A DNA stretch of 64,000 bases, taken from an uncultured Pelagibacteraceae bacterium (GTDB taxonomy: Bacteria > Pseudomonadota > Alphaproteobacteria > Pelagibacterales > Pelagibacteraceae). The stretch spans positions 1 to 64,000 of the forward strand of contig CACPHV010000006.1 of NCBI GenBank assembly GCA_902633985.1, read 5' to 3'. The position numbers and the translations under genes are program-made. Below the pieces are notes generated by a model. It did not search any database. It saw only the letters and a program-made list of their open reading frames with translations, and was not told the origin of the DNA. The stretch's first letter is position 1. Every line of letters starts with the position of its first letter. Below, one piece after another: positions 43,386 to 52,732 of the stretch.

Positions 43386-44240
43386 ATGGCGTTACCAAGT
43401 TATACAGAAACTCGATATAGAATTTGGCATTACATTTATATTGCGATTTGTACTTTTGTATTTTTCTTTTTGATTGCACCTTTGTTTGTAATTTTCCCAC
43501 TATCATTTAACGCAGAGGAGTTTTTAGTTTTTTCAGAGGGAATGAAAAATCTTGATCCAGATGCATTTTCTTTTAGATGGTACAAAGATATGATTTATGG
43601 AACTAAAAACCCTTGGGGATTGGCAGCAAAAAATAGTTTTATAATTGCAATATTTGCAACCATTGGCTCAATAATTTTAGGCACTTTAGCTGCTTTAGGA
43701 TTAAGTAGCAGACATATGCCATATAAAGGTATTATAATGGCTACCTTAATATCTCCAATGATTGTTCCTTTAATTATTTCTGGAGTTGCAATTTTCTTTT
43801 TTATGGCAAAAGTTGGTTTAGCAGCAACTCATACTGGAATAGTATTAGCTCATATAATATTAGGAACTCCTTTTGTTGTAATTACAGTAACAGCTACACT
43901 TTCTGGTTTTGATCATAGTGTAACAAGAGCTGCTGCAAGTCTTGGTAGTAACCCTGTAAATACTTTTATGAAAGTTACACTTCCTTTAATATTGCCTGGT
44001 GTTATTTCAGGAGGATTATTCGCATTTGTAACATCTTTTGATGAAGTTGTTGTTGTACTGTTTTTAGCAGGTTTAGAAAATACAACTATTCCAATTCAAA
44101 TGTGGACAGGATTGAGAGAACAATTGAGTCCAACAATTCTTGCTGTTGCAACATGTTTAATTATTCTTTCAACTTTAATATTAATTAGTGCTGAATTATT
44201 GAGAAGAAGATCTGAGAGATTAAGAGGTATTAATAGATGA
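43386..44240 (+). CDS. potC: Polyamine-type ABC permease (PotC)
   Basis: 284 residues with six hydrophobic helices. The coupling loop AAASLGSNPVNTFMKVTLPLI matches PotC, and FAFVTSFDEVVVVLFLAG is the highly conserved late-helix motif of this permease group. It starts 2 bases after potB. The C-terminus ends with an Arg-rich tail (RRRSERLRG). It completes the importer. The next gene is convergent and ends 2 bases downstream of its stop. Confidence 0.93.
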   Translation: MALPSYTETRYRIWHYIYIAICTFVFFFLIAPLFVIFPLSFNAEEFLVFSEGMKNLDPDAFSFRWYKDMIYGTKNPWGLAAKNSFIIAIFATIGSIILGTLAALGLSSRHMPYKGIIMATLISPMIVPLIISGVAIFFFMAKVGLAATHTGIVLAHIILGTPFVVITVTATLSGFDHSVTRAAASLGSNPVNTFMKVTLPLILPGVISGGLFAFVTSFDEVVVVLFLAGLENTTIPIQMWTGLREQLSPTILAVATCLIILSTLILISAELLRRRSERLRGINR

Positions 44241-44242
44241 AA

Positions 44243-45370
44243 TTAAATCGCTTCTATTATAGTTGCAATCCCCATTCCTAAACCAATACATTGAGTAGCA
44301 AGAGCATATTTTTTATTTTCCCTTTTTAAAAGTTGTGCAGCTTTTCCTGTTATCCTCGCACCTGTTGCACCTAAAGGATGTCCTAAAGCAATTGCACCAC
44401 CATCTAAATTTACTTTTTTAAAATCAATATCTAAATCTTTAATACAAGCTAGTGATTGAGACGCGAAAGCTTCATTTAGCTCTACAATGCCAATATCTTT
44501 TATTGAAAGTTTAGCTCTTTCCAAAGCTTTTCTAGTTGCCGCAATTGGACCTAATCCCATATAATTTGGATCACAACCTTCAACAGCTGTAGATTTTATT
44601 TTTCCAAGAATTTCTAAACCATTTTGTTTAGCAAAGTTTTCTTCACATATGAGTGTTGCAGCAGCACCATCAGTTAAGGGCGATGAAGTTGCTGCTGTTA
44701 CAGTTCCATTTTTATCAAACGCTAACTTTAAAGTATTCAATTTTTCCATTGTGCTATTAGGTCTAATATTTTCGTCTTTTACACAATCACCTATCTTAGT
44801 AATCTCACTTATAAATTTATCTTTTTGTTGTGCTTCATTCGCTTTTCTATGACTTTCTAATGAAAACTCTTGTTGCTCTACTCTTGAAATATTATATTTT
44901 TTTGCAACATTCTCTGCAGTAATTCCCATTGATAAATATAAATGTGGATTTTGTTTCTCCTTATCTGAATAAGGATAAGGTAAAGGTTCAAACCCAGTCC
45001 GAACTCTAGTCATACTTTCTACCCCTCCACAAATAAATGCCTTACCTGAACCCATTGCTATTTTTCCAGCAGCAATATGAATTGCTTCCATAGAAGATCC
45101 ACACCATCTATCTACAGACATACCAGCAACTCTTATGTCTAAGTCTGACAAAAAAGTTACTAATCTTCCAATATTAAAACATTGTTCGCCAACCTGAAAA
45201 GCACATCCAATAACAACATCTTCAATTTCTTTTGGATTAATTTTTGATTGTGAGATAAGGTTTTTGATTACTTCAGCTAGAAGATTGACAGGTTTTACCT
45301 CTTTTAATTTTCCTTTATTGGCCATTGCAAAAGGTGATCTAGAGTAACCAACTATTACTGAATTGTACAT
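44243..45370 (-). CDS. Thiolase (acetyl-CoA acyltransferase)
   Basis: 375 residues. The nucleophilic Cys lies in VDRWCGSSMEAIHIAAG, the catalytic His in GGAIALGHPLGATGAR, and the second Cys in ATQCIGLGMG. It cleaves 3-oxoacyl-CoA with CoA or runs in reverse. Divergent from the fused hydroxyacyl-CoA dehydrogenase/hydratase gene, with which it would complete a beta-oxidation turn. No acyl-CoA dehydrogenase or ligase gene is near. Length is slightly short for the family (about 390). Confidence 0.92.
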   Translation of the reverse strand: MYNSVIVGYSRSPFAMANKGKLKEVKPVNLLAEVIKNLISQSKINPKEIEDVVIGCAFQVGEQCFNIGRLVTFLSDLDIRVAGMSVDRWCGSSMEAIHIAAGKIAMGSGKAFICGGVESMTRVRTGFEPLPYPYSDKEKQNPHLYLSMGITAENVAKKYNISRVEQQEFSLESHRKANEAQQKDKFISEITKIGDCVKDENIRPNSTMEKLNTLKLAFDKNGTVTAATSSPLTDGAAATLICEENFAKQNGLEILGKIKSTAVEGCDPNYMGLGPIAATRKALERAKLSIKDIGIVELNEAFASQSLACIKDLDIDFKKVNLDGGAIALGHPLGATGARITGKAAQLLKRENKKYALATQCIGLGMGIATIIEAI

Positions 45371-45475
45371 TTTTCTCTTTAATATTGTGTTAATTTATAT
45401 AGCTTACCAATTTAATTAATCAGGAAACTTGTCTTATTTCAAGTTTTTGATTAATTCAATAAAAGTTTGCTAATT

Positions 45476-47698
45476 ATGGATATAAAAAAAGTAGTTGTTA
45501 TCGGATCTGGTACGATGGGTAGTGGAATTGCAGCACACCTATGTAATGCCAATGTACCAGTAACTCTTTTAGATTTAACAACAGAAATATCTGAAAAAGC
45601 AAGAGAAAGAATTGGTAAATCAAGACCTCCATTACTTTTAGACAAAACCAAAATTGAAAATATTAAAGTTGGAAATATTAACGACAATTTTGATGCAGTA
45701 AAAGAAGCTGATTGGGTTGTTGAGGCTGTTGTTGAAAGAATTAATATTAAGCATAATATCTATGAAAAAATTTTTAAGAATAGAAAAAAGGGGGCAATTG
45801 TGTCTTCAAATACTTCATCTATTCCAATTAAAGTTTTATCAGAAAAACTAACTGACGAAGAAAAAAAAGACTTTTGTATAACTCATTTCTTTAATCCAGT
45901 TAGATATATGGGTTTATTAGAAATTGTTAAAAATGAAAATAATGATTTAAATAAAATTCATTCATTAAAGAAATTTTGCGAAGTAGAGCTTGGGAAAGGA
46001 GCTATAATCTGTAATGATACTCCAGGTTTTTTAGGTAATAGAATTGGTGTTTATGCTATGCAGGTTGCGATGACAGAAGCATTCAAAATGAAACTTTCAA
46101 TAGAGGAAGCTGATGCAGTATACGGTAGACCAATGGGAATTCCAAAAACAGGGGTTTTTGGATTATATGATCTTATAGGAATTGATTTGATGGCCGATGT
46201 ATTAAAAAGTTTTATTAAGGAACTTTCTGATAAAGATGAATTTCAAATTGTTGCAAAAGAAATTCCATTAGTAAAAAAATTAATTGAGACTGGCTATACG
46301 GGACGTAAAGGAAAGGGCGGCTTTTATAGAATGAATAAAAGAGGAGATCAAAAAATTTTAGAAGCAATTAATTTAGAAACAGGGGATTATTCAATAACAA
46401 AAAAAATAGATTTAGGAATAGAGACTGTTGATATTAATAATTTAATTAATCGGAAAGATAAGTTTGGTGAGTATGCTTGGATTGTGATTTCAAAAATAAT
46501 TAAATATGCCTCTTCACTTGTTCCAGGAATTACCGATAAATTTAATGATATCGATGAAGCCATGAGACTCGGTTTTAATTGGGCAATGGGTCCTTTTGAA
46601 ATGTTAAGATCTATAGGAGTTAAGAATTTTTTTGAAAGAATTGACAACTTTGAAAATAATAAATTTTTAGAAAATTTATCAAAAACAAAAGATGAAGAAT
46701 TTTATGGTGAAAGACAACTTTATACAGATATTCAAACTTTAGGAAAAGTAAGACCTTCTGCAATTAAATTTGATAAAAATAATTCGGCTGAAATTCATCG
46801 ATTTAAAGATTTTAATATTGTTGAATTTACAACAAAAGCTTGTGCGTTAGACTATGACTCAATGGATGCACTGAAAAAAGCAACTGACAAACCTTTAATT
46901 GTAATTAATGAAAGCATGCAATTTTCAGCAGGTGTTAATTTAAGTTATACTATGAATTTCGCTGATAAAAGAGATTTTAAATCAATTGAAAAATTCATTA
47001 AATACTTTCAAGATACTTGTAAAACTTTAAAATACTCTAAGTACCCAGTTGTATCAGCTCCTTCCGGACTTACTCTTGGAGGAGGATTTGAAGTTTTAGT
47101 TCAAAGTAATTTTGTTGCCTCACATACAAATTTAGTTATTGGATTAGTTGAAACTATTGTTGGATTAGTTCCAGCAGGTGGAGGATGTAAAGAAATGTTG
47201 TGGAGATGGTCGCAAACAGAAGAAGCAAAATCAGATCCAGATTATGCACCACTAAAAGTTTTTGATATTATTGGTTATGCTAAAACAGCAACATCTCCAA
47301 TCGAGGCTGAGCCATTAAAGTATTTAAGACCAGAAGATAGAAAAATAATGAATAGAAACAGTCTTTTTACGGAAGCAAAAAATTTAATTGATCAAAATCA
47401 TGATTTTATTCCTCCAGAGGAATGCAAATTCAAACTTTCTGGAAAGCCATTGAAAGATAAAATGATTGAGGTTTTAGAGAAATTATACAACGATAAGATA
47501 ATTTTAGATCATGGTATGCATGTTGGAACTGAGCTTGCAAACGTTTTAAGCGGTGGAGACACTACTGTTGAAAAAGTATTGTCAGAGGATGATTTGTACA
47601 AATTAGAGCTAGACTCTTTTATGAGGTTGATAGAAACAAAACAAACGCAAGAAAGAATTAAACACACATTATTGACAGGTAAACCTTTAGTTAATTAG
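45476..47698 (+). CDS. Fused 3-hydroxyacyl-CoA dehydrogenase / enoyl-CoA hydratase
   Basis: 740 residues from ATG 45476 (an upstream in-frame codon at 45467 is unlikely). The dehydrogenase comes first (VVVIGSGTMGSGIAAHLC, THFFNPVRYMGLLEIV, then the helical C-terminal domain), and the crotonase domain is last (residues ~440-740: FSAGVNLSY oxyanion motif, then LGGGFEVL and GLVETIVGLVPAGGG with both catalytic Glu). That order is the reverse of E. coli FadB/FadJ. It hydrates enoyl-CoA and oxidises the product with NAD. Its last 8 bases overlap the convergent cyclophilin gene. Confidence 0.92.
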   Translation: MDIKKVVVIGSGTMGSGIAAHLCNANVPVTLLDLTTEISEKARERIGKSRPPLLLDKTKIENIKVGNINDNFDAVKEADWVVEAVVERINIKHNIYEKIFKNRKKGAIVSSNTSSIPIKVLSEKLTDEEKKDFCITHFFNPVRYMGLLEIVKNENNDLNKIHSLKKFCEVELGKGAIICNDTPGFLGNRIGVYAMQVAMTEAFKMKLSIEEADAVYGRPMGIPKTGVFGLYDLIGIDLMADVLKSFIKELSDKDEFQIVAKEIPLVKKLIETGYTGRKGKGGFYRMNKRGDQKILEAINLETGDYSITKKIDLGIETVDINNLINRKDKFGEYAWIVISKIIKYASSLVPGITDKFNDIDEAMRLGFNWAMGPFEMLRSIGVKNFFERIDNFENNKFLENLSKTKDEEFYGERQLYTDIQTLGKVRPSAIKFDKNNSAEIHRFKDFNIVEFTTKACALDYDSMDALKKATDKPLIVINESMQFSAGVNLSYTMNFADKRDFKSIEKFIKYFQDTCKTLKYSKYPVVSAPSGLTLGGGFEVLVQSNFVASHTNLVIGLVETIVGLVPAGGGCKEMLWRWSQTEEAKSDPDYAPLKVFDIIGYAKTATSPIEAEPLKYLRPEDRKIMNRNSLFTEAKNLIDQNHDFIPPEECKFKLSGKPLKDKMIEVLEKLYNDKIILDHGMHVGTELANVLSGGDTTVEKVLSEDDLYKLELDSFMRLIETKQTQERIKHTLLTGKPLVN

Positions 47699-48341
47699 AA
47701 TTAAACATTCTAAAGGTATTAATATAATCTGGTCTCAAAACATAAATTGCCTTATTACCTGTTTTAATTTTAGTTAAAATGTCTAAACCGTAAACTACTT
47801 TCCCTATTGGAGTATACTCGCCTTGATAAATTGGAATTTCTTTCAATGTAATAAAGAATTCACTATCTTCTGTATCAAATGCTGCTGATCTAGCAAAACC
47901 CACACTTCCCTCTGTAAATTTAAAATCGTTACTCAGTTCAGACTTTAACAATCCTAATCCAGATTTTCCGCTACCAATTTTGGAATAATCTAAATTATTT
48001 ATATTCCCATACTCAATATCTCCAGCTTGTACAAAAGTATTTTCTGAAACTTTATAAAAAGCAGAACCATCATACATTTTTTTCTCAATTAAAATTTTAA
48101 ATCTTTCTACCGCTTTAGGAGATATATCTGGATAAAGTTCAATTATTACATTTCCACACTCAACATTCATTACTGCAATATTATTTGGTTTATTAAAATT
48201 AAGTTTACTTAAATTAATTTTTTCAACAAATAGGCATTTATTTTTTAATAAAAAAAAAGATGTAAAAGCAAAAATTGAAAGACTAATTAAAAATATAAAT
48301 AAGATTTTTTCTGATTTTGAAGCTTTAATAATTTTGATCAT
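47691..48341 (-). CDS. Cyclophilin-type peptidyl-prolyl isomerase, membrane-anchored
   Basis: 216 residues. An N-terminal hydrophobic helix (ILFIFLISLSIFAFTSFFLL) acts as anchor or uncleaved signal. The cyclophilin core follows: GNVIIELYPDISPKAVERF, YDGSAFYKVSENTFVQAGD, and the C-terminal GKVVYGLDILTKI. The active-site Arg of the FHRV motif is replaced (FYKV), and the Gln-Ala-Gly segment is kept. It would assist folding outside the cytoplasm. It follows the metalloprotease-like gene with a four-base overlap (ATGA). Confidence 0.85.
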   Translation of the reverse strand: MIKIIKASKSEKILFIFLISLSIFAFTSFFLLKNKCLFVEKINLSKLNFNKPNNIAVMNVECGNVIIELYPDISPKAVERFKILIEKKMYDGSAFYKVSENTFVQAGDIEYGNINNLDYSKIGSGKSGLGLLKSELSNDFKFTEGSVGFARSAAFDTEDSEFFITLKEIPIYQGEYTPIGKVVYGLDILTKIKTGNKAIYVLRPDYINTFRMFNSN

Positions 48342-49066
48342 AAAATATTTTTATCTATTTTAGCTAAGTTTAATTTTATAAAATTCACTTTATTATTTAG
48401 GATTTTGTCATTATTAATTTTATCTTCAATTTTTTCTTTATCAGTCATTAAAAATGAAAAAATTTCTGCCATATCTTCAGATGGGATAGATTTAGAATAT
48501 TCTGTTAAAAAACCATCAGTTTTTTCATATAGATCTAAATTTAATCTATTAGAACAAGTTGAACATTCAGCATAGTTAAATGATGTTAGATTAAAAGAAG
48601 AAAATTTATCCTCATCGAAGTATTCAATGTGAGTGTTCTGTATCATATGAAAAATTTCATGGTGTATCATTCTTTCAAAATGCTTTTTATCAAAATTAAT
48701 ATCTAAAATTAAAGTTCTATTTTTATTATCAGGTATTCCTCCAGTATTAATTTCAGAGATGAATAAATTTTCACAAAATACAATATATTTTAATTTTATC
48801 TTATTAAGAAAATTAGAATTATATCGATGAAGATTTTTTTCGATTAATGGAAATTTTATATTTAAATTACTTATATTAACTTTGTCACAAGCAATGTTCT
48901 TATTTACACCGATTTTAAAATTCCCTTTAGCACTCAAATAACGAATATTATTATCGTTTTTTAATTTATAAATTTCTAAATTTGGAATTTTTATCAGATT
49001 ATATATTTCATCAGCATTTACATGCGAAATATGAAAAATAAGAATAAATAAAAATAAAATTTTCAT
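48338..49066 (-). CDS. Secreted HExxH zinc-metallopeptidase-like protein
   Basis: 242 residues with a signal peptide (KILFLFILIFHISHVNA, cut near VNA-DE). A zinc motif HEIFH occurs in ERMIHHEIFHMIQNTHI, and the later PSEDMAEIFSFLMT has an acidic residue suited as third ligand, a pattern seen in putative zinc-binding metallopeptidases. The Cys pair ECSTCS might form a disulfide. No family is recognised with certainty. It is the first gene of a two-gene unit with the cyclophilin, so both probably act in the periplasm. Confidence 0.65.
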   Translation of the reverse strand: MKILFLFILIFHISHVNADEIYNLIKIPNLEIYKLKNDNNIRYLSAKGNFKIGVNKNIACDKVNISNLNIKFPLIEKNLHRYNSNFLNKIKLKYIVFCENLFISEINTGGIPDNKNRTLILDINFDKKHFERMIHHEIFHMIQNTHIEYFDEDKFSSFNLTSFNYAECSTCSNRLNLDLYEKTDGFLTEYSKSIPSEDMAEIFSFLMTDKEKIEDKINNDKILNNKVNFIKLNLAKIDKNIL

Positions 49067-49091
49067 TAAATTATTATAGACGAATTAGATG

Positions 49092-49105
49092 AGATAATAT
49101 TATCT
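49092..49105. promoter_or_regulatory. 14-bp perfect palindrome in divergent gap
   Basis: AGATAATATTATCT is its own reverse complement, located in the 53-base gap between the metallopeptidase-like gene (minus) and the ureohydrolase gene (plus). It may be an operator or an AT-rich coincidence. Confidence 0.3.
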
Positions 49106-49119
49106 TAGATTATTAAAAA

Positions 49120-50079
49120 ATGAAAAAAGAAAGAAACAAAAATCCAATTCAACCAGTTAGTGGAACAAAAGTTCCAAGATTTGCTGGACCAAGCACTTTT
49201 GCAAGACTTCCTGAACTAAGAGATGTTGAAAGTTGTGATGTTGCAATTGTTGGGATTCCGTTTGATGCTGGTACAAGTTATCGACCTGGAGCAAGATTTG
49301 GTCCACAAAGTATCAGGCAAGCTTCTAGACATTTAAGAACTAATTATCACCCCAACTATGATGTTGAGCCTTTTAAAATTCAACAAGTTGCTGATGCTGG
49401 TGATATCGCTTGTAATCCATTTAGTATTGATGAAGCAATTAAACAAATAGAGTTAGGAGCAACAGATTTATTAAATAAGGTTGGAGGAATTATAAGTTTA
49501 GGTGGAGACCACACTATTGCGGTACCATTGTTAAGAGCAATCAATAAAAAAAATAAGGGCCCTGTATCTTTAGTTCATTTTGATGCCCACTTAGATACTT
49601 GGGATACATATTTTGGTGCACCTTATACTCATGGAACTCCATTCAGAAGGGCTAGGGAAGAAGGATTATTTTTAGATGATGCTTCTATGCATGTTGGAAT
49701 TCGAGGCCCACTTTACAGTAGAGATGATATTAAAAATGATGAAAGTTTTGGATTTAAAATAATTCATTGTGATGAGTTTCAAACAGAAGGAACCGATAAA
49801 ATAGCAGAAAGAATTAGAAAAAGAGTGGGAGACAATCCTCTATACTTATCAATAGACATTGATGTTTTAGATCCTGCATTTGCTCCAGGCACTGGTACAC
49901 CAGAAATTGCAGGGATGACTACAAGAGAAATGGTAAATGTTTTAAGAGGTTTGTCTGGATTAAATTTAGTTTCAGCAGACGTAGTTGAGGTCTCTCCAGC
50001 ATATGATCATGCAGAAGTAACTTCTTTAGCAGCAGCAACTATTGTTTATGAATTAACTAATTTATTTGCAAAAACATAA
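49120..50079 (+). CDS. speB: Agmatinase-family ureohydrolase
   Basis: 319 residues. Binuclear manganese site motifs are all present: GGDHTIAVPLL, HFDAHLDTWD and SIDIDVLDPAFAPGTGTPE. It hydrolyses a guanidino compound to urea and an amine: agmatine (to putrescine), guanidinobutyrate or similar. The next gene, 20 bases on, is an aldehyde dehydrogenase, and the polyamine-type importer and an ArgE-like gene are near, so a guanidine or polyamine catabolic role is likely. The substrate specificity cannot be decided. Confidence 0.88.
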   Translation: MKKERNKNPIQPVSGTKVPRFAGPSTFARLPELRDVESCDVAIVGIPFDAGTSYRPGARFGPQSIRQASRHLRTNYHPNYDVEPFKIQQVADAGDIACNPFSIDEAIKQIELGATDLLNKVGGIISLGGDHTIAVPLLRAINKKNKGPVSLVHFDAHLDTWDTYFGAPYTHGTPFRRAREEGLFLDDASMHVGIRGPLYSRDDIKNDESFGFKIIHCDEFQTEGTDKIAERIRKRVGDNPLYLSIDIDVLDPAFAPGTGTPEIAGMTTREMVNVLRGLSGLNLVSADVVEVSPAYDHAEVTSLAAATIVYELTNLFAKT

Positions 50080-50099
50080 AGAAAGGATAACGTCAAAAG

Positions 50100-51533
50100 A
50101 TGTTAGACAAAAAAAATTTTTATATTAATGGAGCGTGGGTTAAGCCAAATAGTTCTAAGGAAATTAAAGTAATTGATCCTGCTACAGAAGAAAATTGTGC
50201 AGTAATTACTTTAGGGAACAAAGCTGATGTTGATATTGCTGTTAATGCAGCTAAAGATGCATATGAAACTTGGGCTTTTTCTTCTAAAGAAGAAAGAATT
50301 GGATTATTAGAAAAACTTTATGAAAATTATAAGAAAAGATGGGCAGATATTGCTGAAGCTATAACTCTTGAGATGGGTGCTCCAAAAGATTTTGCAACAA
50401 AATTACAAGCAGGTACAGGAGCAAGTCATATCAAATCATTTATTAGATATTTAAAAAATTTTGAATTTGAAAAACCGTTAGGAGATCATGCTCCTAACCA
50501 AAGATTAATTTATGAACCAAAAGGTGTTTGTGCATTAATAACACCATGGAATTGGCCGATGAACCAAGTTTGTTTAAAAGTAATGCCAGCAATAGCCGCA
50601 GGTTGCACAATGGTTTTAAAGCCATCAGAATTAGCACCACTCTCATCAATGATACTTGCTGAAATTATTGATGAAGTAAAATTTCCAAAAGGTGTGTTCA
50701 ATTTAGTTAATGGTGATGGAGCAACAACAGGCGATGCTCTCACAAGTCATCCAGATATTAATATGATATCTTTTACTGGATCAACAAGAGCAGGAGCTTT
50801 GATTTCACAAAATGCTGCTAAAGATTTTAAGAGAGTAAGCTTAGAATTAGGAGGCAAGGGTGCAAATATAATTTTTAAAGACGCTGATCCAGAAGCTATT
50901 GAAAGAGGTGCTTTAAGATGTTTTAGAAATTCTGGACAATCTTGCAATGCACCGACAAGAATGTTAGTTGAAAAATCAATGTATGAAGAAGCTATTGAGA
51001 GATTAAAAAAATATACCGAAAGTTTTGAGGTGGGTGATCCTAAAAAAGAAGGAGAACATATAGGTCCCGTCATTTCGGAAACACAATATAATAAAATACA
51101 AACTTTAATCCAAAAAGGTATTGATGAAGGTGCAAAATTAGTTGCTGGAGGAACAGGTAAACCTGATGGATTAGGCAAAGGTTACTTTGTTAAACCAACT
51201 GTTTTTGCAGATGTAAATAATGATATGGAAGTTGCAAGAACAGAAATTTTTGGACCTGTTTTATCTGTTATTCCTTTTGAAACAGAGGAAGATGCTATTA
51301 AAATTGCAAATGATACTACTTATGGACTTACAAACTATATCCAAACCCAAGACTCTCAAAAAGTACAAAGAGTTGCAAGAAAATTAAGATCTGGGATGGT
51401 TGATGTTAATGGAGCTGGTATTGCAGTTGATGCACCTTTCGGTGGTTTTAAACATTCTGGAATAGGTCGAGAAGCAGGTGAACACGGTTTAGAAGAGTTT
51501 TTAGAAGTAAAAGCCGTAGGTGGTTGGAGTTAA
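50100..51533 (+). CDS. Aldehyde dehydrogenase
   Basis: 477 residues. Catalytic Cys in NSGQSCNAPTR, Glu in LELGGKGAN, Asn in TPWNWPMNQ, and the end GGFKHSGIGREAGEHGLEEF. Very close in layout to the gene at 34439, so the two are paralogues. With the ureohydrolase directly upstream it may oxidise an amino- or guanidino-aldehyde. AGAAAGGATAA lies a few bases before ATG. It overlaps the convergent ArgE-like gene by four bases. Confidence 0.92.
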   Translation: MLDKKNFYINGAWVKPNSSKEIKVIDPATEENCAVITLGNKADVDIAVNAAKDAYETWAFSSKEERIGLLEKLYENYKKRWADIAEAITLEMGAPKDFATKLQAGTGASHIKSFIRYLKNFEFEKPLGDHAPNQRLIYEPKGVCALITPWNWPMNQVCLKVMPAIAAGCTMVLKPSELAPLSSMILAEIIDEVKFPKGVFNLVNGDGATTGDALTSHPDINMISFTGSTRAGALISQNAAKDFKRVSLELGGKGANIIFKDADPEAIERGALRCFRNSGQSCNAPTRMLVEKSMYEEAIERLKKYTESFEVGDPKKEGEHIGPVISETQYNKIQTLIQKGIDEGAKLVAGGTGKPDGLGKGYFVKPTVFADVNNDMEVARTEIFGPVLSVIPFETEEDAIKIANDTTYGLTNYIQTQDSQKVQRVARKLRSGMVDVNGAGIAVDAPFGGFKHSGIGREAGEHGLEEFLEVKAVGGWS

Positions 51534-52708
51534 TTTACTGATTTATCTTTCACACCTTCTAAAAACTTAAGGCACTTTTTCATTTCATTTAATTCTATAA
51601 ACTCGTCAATTTTGTGAGCTTGTTCTATCGATCCGGGTCCACAAACAACTGTGCTGATACCTAATTCTTGAAATAAACCAGCTTCTGTCCCGAAAGAAAC
51701 TACTTCTCTAGAATTATCACCAGTTATATTTGATACAAATTCACATGCTTCAGACTCATCTAATCTGTTAAAGCCAATAACTTCGCCTATCACTTCTTTT
51801 TTAATATAAGAATCTGGAAATACTTTTTTCATTTCTAATAGAAGTACTTCATTTGCATATTTATCAATTTCTTTCGTAACAAATTCTCCATCTTCTTTAT
51901 CAACTGGTCTTGTTTCCCATTCAACACTACATTTATCTGCAATGACATTATGAGCAATACCACCTTTAATTCCACCAATTGATAAAGTTGAATGTGGAGG
52001 ATCAAAAATACTATCTTTTTGAACTCTTTTTTTTAATTCTTCTCTAATTTCTAAAAGTTTTCCAACATATCTAGTAGCATATTCAGCTGCATTTACTCCT
52101 AAATGTGGTTTAGAACTATGTCCTGCAAGTCCTCCAAAGTGAACTGTGTATTCATTCATACCTTTGTGGGCATCAATAATTTTCATTTTAGTTGGTTCAC
52201 CAATTATACAAATTCCATTTTTGATTTCTCTTTTTTTCAATTCCTTTATTAATAAAGGGGCTCCAATACATGCAGTCTCTTCATCAAATGTATAACAGAA
52301 ATGTAAGTCTCTATCTAAATTACTTTCTTTAAAGATAGGTGCATAAGCAAGTGTACATGCAATAAAACCTTTCATATCACATGAGCCTCTTCCATATAAT
52401 TTATCATTTTTAATAGTTGCAACGAATGGATCACTGCTCCAACCTTTAGATACGGGAACCACATCAGTGTGACCAGATAATATAATTGGTTTTTTTGTGC
52501 TTTGATTTTTTGCTTTTAGAGTTCCAAAAAGATTTACTCTTTTTTTATCATCATCATATACTTTGAAAGTATTTATTCCGATGTTATTTAAAATTTTTTC
52601 ACAATAATCAATTAAATTACTGTTATCTTGACCTGAGATAGTTTTAAATGCGATTAAGTCAGTTAAAATCTTGATTGATTTTTCATATAAATTGTTATCT
52701 ATACTCAT
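51530..52708 (-). CDS. argE: M20 deacetylase (acetylornithine deacetylase ArgE-like)
   Basis: 392 residues of the M20 family. Zinc-site motifs are LSGHTDVVP, YGRGSCDMKGF and FDEETACIGA; the dimerisation domain is mid-protein. ArgE removes acetyl from N-acetylornithine; the same family includes DapE and other N-acyl amino-acid deacetylases. In a window with an ectoine-hydrolase-like gene it could also act on N-acetyl-diaminobutyrate, though the known DoeB is from a different (succinylglutamate desuccinylase/aspartoacylase) family. Confidence 0.86.
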   Translation of the reverse strand: MSIDNNLYEKSIKILTDLIAFKTISGQDNSNLIDYCEKILNNIGINTFKVYDDDKKRVNLFGTLKAKNQSTKKPIILSGHTDVVPVSKGWSSDPFVATIKNDKLYGRGSCDMKGFIACTLAYAPIFKESNLDRDLHFCYTFDEETACIGAPLLIKELKKREIKNGICIIGEPTKMKIIDAHKGMNEYTVHFGGLAGHSSKPHLGVNAAEYATRYVGKLLEIREELKKRVQKDSIFDPPHSTLSIGGIKGGIAHNVIADKCSVEWETRPVDKEDGEFVTKEIDKYANEVLLLEMKKVFPDSYIKKEVIGEVIGFNRLDESEACEFVSNITGDNSREVVSFGTEAGLFQELGISTVVCGPGSIEQAHKIDEFIELNEMKKCLKFLEGVKDKSVN

Positions 52709-52732
52709 AAACTTAAAACACTATATTATATT

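Noticed and set aside
50747-51178. 143-codon minus-strand frame inside the aldehyde dehydrogenase gene at 50100
   Set aside because: The aldehyde dehydrogenase reading is unambiguous; the antisense frame is open through codon bias.
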